DNA of 41,267 nucleotides, taken from contig JABGQM010000035.1 in the NCBI GenBank assembly GCA_018648805.1, positions 3,617 through 44,883 of the forward strand, read 5' to 3'. Positions 25,225 to 33,746 of the stretch are shown piece by piece; position 1 is the stretch's first letter, and each line of letters opens with the position of its first letter. The translations under genes and the position numbers were made by a program. This stretch comes from Verrucomicrobiota bacterium (GTDB lineage Bacteria; Verrucomicrobiota; Kiritimatiellia; UBA8416; JABMPJ01). Under the pieces are notes generated by a model, which worked only from the letters and a program-made list of their open reading frames with translations, was not told the DNA's origin and did no database searches.

Positions 25225-28200
25225 ATGAAATTGCGTTTAGGACTGGTCATGGTGGTCTCTGCATTGCTGAGCGGCATTGGCGCTGAAGCGGCGTTGAAGG
25301 GCAATAAGGTCAAGGTAGAGATTGAGCCGCCGGTGGAGCGTAAATGGCGGCACTGGGGCAATAAGATGGGGGTCGACTACTACGGTACGTACGATCACAT
25401 CTCGTCCAACCGGACCTACATCAGGGATCCGTGGGGTGACTTGATGGAGATCCCGCTGTTCTACTGCTCACCGCCTGACCTGAGCTACATGTTGAACAGG
25501 AACGCGAAACTGCCGAAAACGGTAACCGACTACAAGATCGAAGACGGTGACAACCACAAATTGATCGACGTGAAGGTCGATGAGTTGCCACTGGGCGAGG
25601 TCAAGTACTTGGAGAATCATGGTGAGCTGGGTGGCGGATTCCATTCCCTGAACACTCCGCCGGTTGTCGAGATGATCAAGGGACGGAAGGGCATTAAGTT
25701 TGCCATATCGACTAGCACTCACATCCAGGTGGAGTACCAGGCGTTGTCCAGCGACTTTACGGTCAGTGATCGCCTGGACAAGAACAAGCCGTTCACGATG
25801 TCTGCATGGGTCTATGATGCCACCCCGCCCCCGTGGGAGGAGTATGACGGAACGGTGATGAGCTGGCATAGCCTGGGCGGCGACCACGGGACTCGCCTCA
25901 GTTTTGCCGACTACAACTGCGATATAGGCGGTATGAGCAGCACCTCCCGCGGGAAGAAGGGCGAGGGCAAGGGCGCGCTCGGTCTTCACCCGTCAAATGA
26001 ATGGCAGCATGTGACCTATGTCTATACTGGCGGCCTGGACGGTGAGCTCAGCGTGTACTTGAATGGCAAGCTCGTCAGCGAGCATCGCTACGACAATATC
26101 ACGCACAAACGGCCACTCAAGATCGAGGAGATCGGAGTCTCGAACGCAGTGGTACGCGCCGATCTTTACGCCAAGAGTGGCAAGGCGTCGGTGGGGCTTT
26201 ACTACGACGTCGTAGACCATCACCACTGGTTCCAGCAGCGACATTGGCCGTGGCAGAATGAATTGAAACAGGTGTGGGCGCCGGAAGGTGAGATCAGGTT
26301 CGACCTCAAGGATCTAAAGCCGGGCACCAAGTACTACTACCGACTCCACTCGATCGATATGGACGGCGGCTGGTGGGGTTACCAGAACAACCCGCAACGC
26401 CGTTGGTGCTATGGGCCCGGCACGTTCGTGACCGCAACCGAAGACGGTAAGCCGGGCTACAACGTGCCCGAGGACAGGCGGAAACACTTCTTCATTGGCG
26501 CGAACTGGGGCAGCCAATGGTATTACGGCTACTCGGGTCCGGGAAGTTTCCTGGATGCTCATGTCGGCGACATGAAGGTCTACGACTATGCCATGAACAA
26601 GCTTGAAGTGCGCATGAATGCTGACTTGCCCCATGCGTTCGATCCGGTGCCGGCGGATGACGCGGCACTGCTGTCGCTGAGCACGGACTTTTCCTGGAAG
26701 CAGGGGAGTACCGGCGTGGCCACCTACAAGGTCTACCGCTCCAAGGATAGAGAGAAGGTGGAGAAGGGCACGGCAGAGTCTGTCGTGACGGCGAAGACCG
26801 AACTGGGCAGCGTCGACATGGAGCGCGGCACGCGCTACTTCTGGCGCGTCGCGCAGCTCGACGCGAAGGGAGACGTTGTCAGCGCTGGTGACGTGTGGAC
26901 CTACCGCACTCTCATAGGCGAGGCTCGCGATCCCAATCCTGAAGACGGCGCCACGATCAATCCGATTCACGAGTGGAGCTGGACGCCCCCCCACAATCCG
27001 GGCACGAACATGGTGCAGGTCTACATCGCCGAGAGCCCTGAAGCGTTAGCGCGGATGGAGAAGCCCACGGCTGCTCTCAAGCCGTTCAATGGCAAGTGGC
27101 TCATGTCAGAGTACACCCCCGGTCCGGACCTTCTGCACCACGGCGTCACCTACTACTGGCGTGTTGACACCGTGCACGACGATGGCCACATCGCACCGAG
27201 CGAGGTATGGCACTGCCATGTGCGTGATTACGTGACGCCTGAACCGGACTCCATCATACCCGAGCCGTTGCCGGACAACTACGCTGCTGCTGCGCTCGGC
27301 GCCAAGATGATGGAGTCGAGCATGGGCTTTCCCGGGTTGGTTAGCCCCGGCGCGGACAACGCCCCGCTCCTGCAGGTTGCACTCGGGACACGACGCTTCC
27401 TCGAGAAGAGCAAGGTTGCGCGCGACATTGTCTACTACTGGAACTGCGGTCATGTTCTCGGCAGCTACGAAGGCAGCGGTTTCGCCAAGGGGTTCATGAC
27501 CGGCAGCTACGGCGGGTTCTTCATGAAGAACAGCAAGGAAGTACTCGGCACGTTGCTCTTCCATGAGACAGGGCACCAGATCCATGGCGTGTTCAATTCA
27601 ACCGACCCCGCCTTCGAGATGAGCAACCGGCAGGTCTGGCTTGATCATGCAGACGACAATGCGACTCTCGGCGGGTACAGCGCGAACAATGAGTTTGAAC
27701 AGATGGCCGTGTACAGCCAGGCCTTCATGCATGCTCCCAGGCGCTATGCCATGTATCACAACAACCGCTCACAGTACCTCGCGTTGCATCCGCATATGCC
27801 TGGCGACCTGTGTCTCGAGCTGGATTCTGATTACGGCCTGGAGACGGACGGCGACGGTGTGCTGCTGGCGTGGAAGAACAAGGGCGGATTGCTCGATTGG
27901 ATCGATGACGCCTGGCAGAACATGGAGGGCACTGTTGGCAAGTGCGTGGCGACCGGCAAGCCAAAGGTAGAGACAGTGCAAGGCGTGCCTGCCGTTACAT
28001 TCTCCGGTAACGAAGCCCTTGAATGGGCGTTCAAGAGCAAGTATGGCCTTCACGAGAACCATGATTTCTCCGTGGAGTTCTGGGCGCTGAAGACCGAAGC
28101 GGGTGCTCCAGGCCAGGTGTTGGCGGGGTGGGGCGACGAGGCCCCCTCGACAGAGCTCGGGACAGGCAGTGGTGCCAGGTTCTTCTGGGGATCCGATGAC

Positions 28201-30879
28201 GTGGCGTACAAACACTGTGGCAACATCACCGCGAACTGGGGCGAGAAGCCGGGCATGCCGCGACGAAGCTCCGCGAAGCCGGGCGTTGGTGAGTGGCAGC
28301 ACATCGTGCATGCCTTCCGCGGCGGCGGCAAGGATAACGGGGCCGGCCCGTATCTTGTGTATGTGAATGGCAAGCTGGTGCATGAGGGCACGCATCGGTT
28401 TAACCTCGCCGAGAACGCGCGGGTGTTCGTTGCGGGCGTCCCGGCCGATGGCAAGGTGACCGGCGGATTCAAGGGCTCACTGGCGCATGTGCGCATCTAC
28501 AACTACGACATCAGTGCAGACCAGGTTGAAGAGCATTACGCTGAAGAGGCGCCATATTACCACAAGCCGTACGGCACTATTGCAGGGAAGCTCTATGTTG
28601 ATATGGATGTGCGGCGCCTGGCCGATGTGCCGCAGCGCGAGCACAATCCGTTGTATCCCGAAAAAATGCACCGGCCGTGGCTGCGAAGCTGGGCGAACCA
28701 CGGGTCGTTATCGGGTCGGCTGCATAACGACATCCATGCCTACATGTGGGGTCCGTCGCACAGCACCCCGACGCCGAAGCAGATCGACGGCATAGAGGCC
28801 CCCCTGTTTGGCGGCAAGGACCGGATGGTTTCCGGGTTCATGCCTGATACCGAGATGCTGGCTGCCGGCGCGCCCGGGACGCTCGAGGCGTGGGTCTACT
28901 CCGACGCGCAGTCCAGCGACGAAGTCGTCCTGGAATGGGGCACGTTTGCGCTCGATGCACGCTTCCTTAAGCAGGGCTGGCAGCATGTCGCGCTCATCTT
29001 CGCGCCGGACGACCATGCGAAGCAGGTACCACGACGCAAGGGCTGGGAGCCCAGCGGCAAGACCACGGTCTATGTAAATGGCAAGGAAGTCGGTGAACTT
29101 GATCGCGTCATGTGGCCGCAGGAACAGCAGCGGCTGCATGTGGGGGGGCATTACGATCCGATACGCTGGAACTGGAAACGCTATTTCAACGGCGCCGTCG
29201 CGATGGTGAGGGTCCACAAGGGCCAGCTTACACCGCAACAAATTGTGGAGAACGTCAAGACGCATGCGTTCAGCAATGCGCATGATCCTCTTCCGGCGGC
29301 CGGCGGAATCGCAGTTGCGGAGCGGAAGTCCAGCCTGGGGTGGACTGCGGGCGTTGTCGGTGGAACCGCGAAAGGCACGGTGTACCTCGGCGAGAGCCCG
29401 GACAGCATGCAGGCTCTGGGTGAGTTCGCACCGGGCGAGTGCCAGCCGTCGCTGGCGCCCGGTAAGCAGTACTACTGGCGTGTGGGCGGCAGCGAGACCT
29501 GGACGTTCAAGACGCGACAGGGCCTGCTGGTGGACCTTGATTCGGCTGACTTGTCCGCAGGCGATCTAACCACGTGGGCGAACAAGGGACGCCACGGCGG
29601 GACCTTCACGCCCGGCGCGACGCCGGACACATGGACGCCGGTGTCGAAAACCCATCTCGGTGTGTCGGGCATGATGTTGGTGCCGCGCACAAAGATGCAG
29701 TCCACGTTCGACGCGCCGGCGAGCATGACGAATGGCTCCTTTTCGATCTTCTCCCGCGCGGCGCGGGAGATTCGCCACGGGGGTGTTCCGCTTCTGAGCT
29801 GGGGTCCGAGCGAGACCGGGGCCGTGTTCATGCATACCACGGGTGATCCGCTGGCGTGGGGCAAAGCCAGGAACCGGGAGCGCGGGAACTGGGAGCAGTC
29901 TGTCGCCCGTTACCCGGAGGAAGAGGGCCGTGCGAACCCCCTCGACGTTGCTCGGGACAGGCAGCTCGCGACGTTATCGGCCATGGCGCGGTTCTGGAAG
30001 ACGCAGTGCCTCACGTATGATGGCACGACGTTCAGGTACTACTCCGATGGTCGCCTTGTGAACAGCGTAGATAAAGCATTCAGCCTTCCGTCGGCCGGTA
30101 AGATGACGATTGGTGGCGATTGGTTCAAAGACGAGCATTATCTCAAGGAGCTGAAGGTGTTCTCGAAGGCGCTGTCCGCGAAGGACGTGGCCAAGCTCGC
30201 GAAGGGCAAGAAGGTTGCATCCAGAGATGTACTCGTCTCTGTCACCGTGCCGGACCAGGAGGACGGAGAGCGGATCTACAGCCTGAAGAACACGGGCAGT
30301 CTCAAGGGCGAGTTCGTGCCGATGTCGCGGGCCGCAAGCGATCACGTGCCTTCGGTGAAGACGCTCGACGGGGTGAAGTGTGCGTACTTTGAAGGTGGCG
30401 AGGAGCTGCTGGAGTTGGACAAGCCCATGCCTGAAGCGTTTGCCGGTACGAGTGCGTTCACTCTTGAGGCGCGCGTGAAGCTCGAGAATGACGGCGCGTT
30501 CTTCGCGTTCGCTCCCGAGGTCGCCAAAGATCAGCGTGGTGACAAGAGCCTGGGCCGTCATGTCGACTTCTCTAAGATGGGGATAGGATCGCGTCAGCGT
30601 GGGTCGGGCAGTGCCCCGAACAACAAGTGGGTCCATCTTTCCATGGTCTATGATGGCGGCTACCGGTCGCAATTCCGGATGTATGTTGACGGTGAGCTGC
30701 AGGCATCTGCCACGAAGGAGTTTGTCAGCCTGGCGACGGTTGCGGGTTACCCGATGTATGTCGGTGCGAGTTTCAACACCTACAGCGGAGTGGTCAGGCC
30801 GTTCAGGGGCGGGGTTGCGGAGATCAAGGCCTATGACTATGTCCGTACGGCGGAGGAGATAGCGGCCGCGGCGAAGTAG
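25225..30879 (+). CDS. Giant secreted multi-LamG / FN3 protein with HETGH zincin-like centre
   Basis: 1,884 residues. ATG 25225 follows AGAGGG at 25213-25218, and the signal peptide is MKLRLGLVMVVSALLSGIGA. LamG 1 starts at about 150 (PFTMSAWVYD, SVYLNGKLVSEHRY). It is interrupted at about 300-405 by an FN3-like insert (LKPGTKYYYRLHSIDMDGGW) and resumes with FFIGANWGSQW...DMKVYDYAM. Two FN3-like domains follow at about 470-670 (GTRYFWRVAQLD, GVTYYWRVDTVHDDG). The zincin-like part carries H780-E-T-G-H784, then NNEFEQMAVYSQAF, whose Glu may be the third ligand. Four more LamG-like domains with short FN3 remnants fill about 870-1884. Unlike the other three giant HEXXH proteins it has no hexapeptide helix. 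Probably a surface enzyme or adhesin on glycoprotein (inference). Confidence 0.85.
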   Translation: MKLRLGLVMVVSALLSGIGAEAALKGNKVKVEIEPPVERKWRHWGNKMGVDYYGTYDHISSNRTYIRDPWGDLMEIPLFYCSPPDLSYMLNRNAKLPKTVTDYKIEDGDNHKLIDVKVDELPLGEVKYLENHGELGGGFHSLNTPPVVEMIKGRKGIKFAISTSTHIQVEYQALSSDFTVSDRLDKNKPFTMSAWVYDATPPPWEEYDGTVMSWHSLGGDHGTRLSFADYNCDIGGMSSTSRGKKGEGKGALGLHPSNEWQHVTYVYTGGLDGELSVYLNGKLVSEHRYDNITHKRPLKIEEIGVSNAVVRADLYAKSGKASVGLYYDVVDHHHWFQQRHWPWQNELKQVWAPEGEIRFDLKDLKPGTKYYYRLHSIDMDGGWWGYQNNPQRRWCYGPGTFVTATEDGKPGYNVPEDRRKHFFIGANWGSQWYYGYSGPGSFLDAHVGDMKVYDYAMNKLEVRMNADLPHAFDPVPADDAALLSLSTDFSWKQGSTGVATYKVYRSKDREKVEKGTAESVVTAKTELGSVDMERGTRYFWRVAQLDAKGDVVSAGDVWTYRTLIGEARDPNPEDGATINPIHEWSWTPPHNPGTNMVQVYIAESPEALARMEKPTAALKPFNGKWLMSEYTPGPDLLHHGVTYYWRVDTVHDDGHIAPSEVWHCHVRDYVTPEPDSIIPEPLPDNYAAAALGAKMMESSMGFPGLVSPGADNAPLLQVALGTRRFLEKSKVARDIVYYWNCGHVLGSYEGSGFAKGFMTGSYGGFFMKNSKEVLGTLLFHETGHQIHGVFNSTDPAFEMSNRQVWLDHADDNATLGGYSANNEFEQMAVYSQAFMHAPRRYAMYHNNRSQYLALHPHMPGDLCLELDSDYGLETDGDGVLLAWKNKGGLLDWIDDAWQNMEGTVGKCVATGKPKVETVQGVPAVTFSGNEALEWAFKSKYGLHENHDFSVEFWALKTEAGAPGQVLAGWGDEAPSTELGTGSGARFFWGSDDVAYKHCGNITANWGEKPGMPRRSSAKPGVGEWQHIVHAFRGGGKDNGAGPYLVYVNGKLVHEGTHRFNLAENARVFVAGVPADGKVTGGFKGSLAHVRIYNYDISADQVEEHYAEEAPYYHKPYGTIAGKLYVDMDVRRLADVPQREHNPLYPEKMHRPWLRSWANHGSLSGRLHNDIHAYMWGPSHSTPTPKQIDGIEAPLFGGKDRMVSGFMPDTEMLAAGAPGTLEAWVYSDAQSSDEVVLEWGTFALDARFLKQGWQHVALIFAPDDHAKQVPRRKGWEPSGKTTVYVNGKEVGELDRVMWPQEQQRLHVGGHYDPIRWNWKRYFNGAVAMVRVHKGQLTPQQIVENVKTHAFSNAHDPLPAAGGIAVAERKSSLGWTAGVVGGTAKGTVYLGESPDSMQALGEFAPGECQPSLAPGKQYYWRVGGSETWTFKTRQGLLVDLDSADLSAGDLTTWANKGRHGGTFTPGATPDTWTPVSKTHLGVSGMMLVPRTKMQSTFDAPASMTNGSFSIFSRAAREIRHGGVPLLSWGPSETGAVFMHTTGDPLAWGKARNRERGNWEQSVARYPEEEGRANPLDVARDRQLATLSAMARFWKTQCLTYDGTTFRYYSDGRLVNSVDKAFSLPSAGKMTIGGDWFKDEHYLKELKVFSKALSAKDVAKLAKGKKVASRDVLVSVTVPDQEDGERIYSLKNTGSLKGEFVPMSRAASDHVPSVKTLDGVKCAYFEGGEELLELDKPMPEAFAGTSAFTLEARVKLENDGAFFAFAPEVAKDQRGDKSLGRHVDFSKMGIGSRQRGSGSAPNNKWVHLSMVYDGGYRSQFRMYVDGELQASATKEFVSLATVAGYPMYVGASFNTYSGVVRPFRGGVAEIKAYDYVRTAEEIAAAAK

Positions 30880-30936
30880 AAGACAGCGTGTCACGCGTCG
30901 ATAGGGTGAGATTCGAAATGGTGAGACTAAAAAGCG

Positions 30937-31212
30937 CTTCCGGGATTTGCGGGGTGTTCTATATTGATGGATGCGCCATGACTGACGACGAGCGGAGATC
31001 GAGTAAGCAGTTCGGTTAAGGGTATCCGAGTAAGGGTGGCGAGTAAGTTGGTCGGTTAAGGGTACGAGGAAGTGTAGGGCTCGTTTCTTACACTTACTCG
31101 CACTCTTAACCGACACCCTTACTCGGATACACTTAGTCGCCAGACTTAACCGGCCTGTCTGAGAGTGTATGTGCATATAGACCAATGGAAAAACACCCGG
31201 AAATCCCGGGAG
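30937..31212. repeat. Imperfect inverted repeats flanking repeat copy 3
   Basis: The left arm at 30937-30958 (CTTCCGGGATTTGCGG then GGTGTT) is matched in inverse by the right arm at 31192-31212 (AACACCCGGAAATCCCGGGA). Read as reverse complement, the right arm gives CCCGGGATTTCCGGGTGTT. A further CTATAT/ATATAG pair lies just inside. Repeat copy 3 sits between the arms, so a second palindrome family encloses the first. The right arm ends about 16 bases before the ribosome-binding site of the GH127 gene. Confidence 0.65.
30974..31156. repeat. Composite palindromic repeat, copy 3 (core only)
   Basis: This copy shares the GAGCGGAGATCGAGTAAGC spacer and the TAAG/CTTA core but has lost the terminal doublets and heptamers. 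Its arms are more symmetric than in the others: TATCCGAGTAAGGGTG (31023-31038) is perfectly complementary to CACCCTTACTCGGATA (31114-31129), 16 bp. Imperfect pairing continues inwards through further TAAG units. It occupies most of the 361-bp gap between the multi-LamG gene and the GH127 gene, and no gene is visible there. Confidence 0.8.
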
Positions 31213-31240
31213 CACCTTAAAAGAAAAAAGGAGATAGAAA

Positions 31241-33592
31241 ATGCGTAAAATGAGTCTGTTGTTGGCCGGTCTTATTGTTTGTGGGGGTGTGCATGCCGCG
31301 GATACGGCTGTTGAGCTTGTGACGCAGTCGTTCCCGTTGGAGCGCGTGCGTTTGCTGGACAGTCCGTTTAAGCAGGCGATGGAGAAGAACCAGGAGGTTC
31401 TGCTGACGTTTGATGTCGATCGTATGCTCTGGCCGTACCACGAGCATGCCGGCATGCCGACCAAGGGTGAGCGATACGGTGGTTGGGCCAAAAAGGACTG
31501 CGTTGGCCAGATATCAGGGCATTACCTATCCGCACTCTCGCTGATGTATGCCGCCAGCGGCAAAGAGGAATTCAAGAAACGCGCTGACTACATGGTCAGT
31601 GAGCTGGCCAGGATCCAGAAGAAACATGGCAATGGCTATACCGGGCCGGTTAGACCCGAGGTGTGGGACAATACCTTCGACGGTTCGATCGAAGTTCACA
31701 AGTGGGGATTGGGGACGGGCTACGTGCCATGGTACGTGATGCACAAGACCTTTGCGGGGCTGATCGACGCCTACCAGCTTACGGGTAATAAGCAGGCCTT
31801 GAGCGTGGTGTGTGCTCTCACCGACTGGGCCAAGAAGGGCACGGACACGCTTACAGAGGAGCAATTCCAGAAGTCGCTGGCTTGCGAGCATGGCGGCATG
31901 GCAGAGACCATCGCCGCCCTTTACGCCGTCACGGGCAACAAGGACTACTTGGCCTTGGCGAAGCGGTTTGAACACAAGCAGATTACGGACCCGCTGGCGG
32001 AGAAGCAGGACACGTTGACCGGTAGACACGTCAATACGCAACTGCCGAAGATTCTCGGCAGTGCGCGGCTCTATGAATCCACCTGCAACGAGCGACACGC
32101 GACGGTCAGCAGGACGTTCTGGGACCATGTCATCAACGAGAGATCATTTGCCAGCGGCGGATTGGAGAAGCGTGAGCACTTCTTCGCGGCAGGCGAGGAA
32201 TCCAAGCATCTGGCCTGGAACACCGGCGAGACCTGCTGTGTCTACAACATGCTCAAGCTATCCGGGCATCTGTTCAAGTGGACGTCCGATGTGCGCTACA
32301 TGGACTACTACGAGCGCGGCTTGTACAACCAGATCCTCGGATCTCAGGATCCGGAGAGCGGCGGGTTCACCTACTTCTATTCGCTCAAGCCCGGCCATTT
32401 CAAGATCTACAGTACCCCGTTCGATTCCATGTGGTGCTGTGTCGGGACCGGCATGGAGAACCATTCGCAATACGGCAATACGATCTACACTCACAAAGAG
32501 AGTACACTGTGGGTCAACCTGTTTATCCCGTCGACCTTGGACTGGAAAGAACAGGGCGTCCAGATCCGGCAGGAAACGACGTTTCCGGACAGTGACACCA
32601 TCAACTTCTCGATTTCGACCAAGCGGAAGCAGCAATTCGAGCTCAAGATTCGTGTGCCCTACTGGGCGACGAAAGGGGCGTCGGTCTGGGTCAATGGCAA
32701 GCGGGAGACGGTTGAAGCGAAGCCTGCGAGCTACCTGACACTGTCCCGCCAATGGAAAGACGGTGACAAGGTCAAGGTACAGCTACCGATGAGCCTGCAT
32801 CTGCATCGTGCCCGGGACAACAAGGATAGGGTTGTCGTCATGTACGGTCCGCTGACGCTGGCGGGTGAGCTTGGCACGGCCGGCGTGCCGAGCACCTTTG
32901 TGCAAGGCAGCCAGGCGGCGCATTCGGGCGACATGGATCCTCCGGTTCCCGTGTTGCTGATTGGCGACAAGGATCTGGCGACCTGCATTAAGCGTGTGGA
33001 GGGTGATGTGCTGCGGTTCAAGACGGTTGGCATCGGAAGTCCCCGTGATGTGACCTTGATCCCGCTGCATGCCATGCATCATCAGCGCTATACGGTCTAC
33101 TGGGATACCCAGAAAGGGCCTGCGGGCATTGCGATCGAGCCAGCGGCGGTATCCGAAGCGGATCTCGCGCCCGGTCTTGACTACAAGACCTACGAGGGGA
33201 AATGGGACGAGTTGCCTAATTTCAGCACCCTCGAAGCGAAGACGAGTGGCGTGACCCAGGCCATCGATCTTTCGAAGCGGTCGCGAGACGATCACTTCGG
33301 AATCGTATTCTCCGGGTACCTGAAGGTTGTGAACGATGGCGAATACTACTTCGCCGCCACCTCGGACGACGGCAGTTCGATAACACTGGCGCGCAAGCAG
33401 GTTGTTCTCAACGATGGGAAGCATGCCATGATCAGCGTGAAAAGTGGCCCACTGAGTCTCAAAGCCGGCTTCTACCCGCTGGAGGTCAAGTATTTCGAGT
33501 ATGACTACGGTCAGGGGCTCGACGTCAAACAGTACAGCGGCGAGGGCGGGTGGACATCTATCCCGCAAAACATGCTGTTTCGCAAGAAGTAG
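31241..33592 (+). CDS. Secreted GH127 beta-L-arabinofuranosidase with C-terminal PA14-like domain
   Basis: 783 residues. AAGGAG at 31228-31233 precedes ATG 31241. A signal peptide ends at GGVHA. The catalytic (alpha/alpha)6 region shows LLDSPFKQAMEKNQEVLL, GWAKKDCVGQISGHYLSALS, WYVMHKTFAGLIDAYQ and CEHGGMAETIAALYAVTG. The GH127 zinc site is intact: GETCC with E330 and C332, and MWCCVGTGMENHSQYG with C399 and C400. By comparison with the Bifidobacterium enzyme, C399 should be the nucleophile and E330, C332 and C400 zinc ligands. A beta-sandwich follows, and about 650-783 is PA14-like (YFAATSDDGSSITLARKQVV). It releases beta-L-arabinofuranose from glycans or hydroxyproline-rich glycoproteins. 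Repeat copy 3 upstream may influence its expression. Confidence 0.92.
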   Translation: MRKMSLLLAGLIVCGGVHAADTAVELVTQSFPLERVRLLDSPFKQAMEKNQEVLLTFDVDRMLWPYHEHAGMPTKGERYGGWAKKDCVGQISGHYLSALSLMYAASGKEEFKKRADYMVSELARIQKKHGNGYTGPVRPEVWDNTFDGSIEVHKWGLGTGYVPWYVMHKTFAGLIDAYQLTGNKQALSVVCALTDWAKKGTDTLTEEQFQKSLACEHGGMAETIAALYAVTGNKDYLALAKRFEHKQITDPLAEKQDTLTGRHVNTQLPKILGSARLYESTCNERHATVSRTFWDHVINERSFASGGLEKREHFFAAGEESKHLAWNTGETCCVYNMLKLSGHLFKWTSDVRYMDYYERGLYNQILGSQDPESGGFTYFYSLKPGHFKIYSTPFDSMWCCVGTGMENHSQYGNTIYTHKESTLWVNLFIPSTLDWKEQGVQIRQETTFPDSDTINFSISTKRKQQFELKIRVPYWATKGASVWVNGKRETVEAKPASYLTLSRQWKDGDKVKVQLPMSLHLHRARDNKDRVVVMYGPLTLAGELGTAGVPSTFVQGSQAAHSGDMDPPVPVLLIGDKDLATCIKRVEGDVLRFKTVGIGSPRDVTLIPLHAMHHQRYTVYWDTQKGPAGIAIEPAAVSEADLAPGLDYKTYEGKWDELPNFSTLEAKTSGVTQAIDLSKRSRDDHFGIVFSGYLKVVNDGEYYFAATSDDGSSITLARKQVVLNDGKHAMISVKSGPLSLKAGFYPLEVKYFEYDYGQGLDVKQYSGEGGWTSIPQNMLFRKK

Positions 33593-33627
33593 GCAGTGAC
33601 CAGGGGGCCTGAAAAGCGGAATCGGTT

Positions 33628-33704
33628 GACGAGAGCGGCGACGAGAGCGGATAACGAGGACAAATCGTTTTCATCGTCCACCGCTATCGTCGCCCGTTAT
33701 CGTC
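33628..33704. repeat. Extragenic imperfect palindrome upstream of a giant HEXXH gene
   Basis: The left arm at 33628-33650 and right arm at 33681-33704 are imperfect reverse complements sharing GGCGACGA-AGCGG on both sides; about 20 of 23 positions match with one gap. The loop is about 30 nt. Within each arm a GACGA-AGCGG unit is repeated, so pairing can slip. It lies 36 bp after the GH127 stop and about 40 bp before the next start. It differs in sequence from the TAAG/CTTA repeat family. Confidence 0.55.
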
Positions 33705-33746
33705 GCCCGAAATGACAGAACCAAAGAAGCAAACAGGAGAACGATC

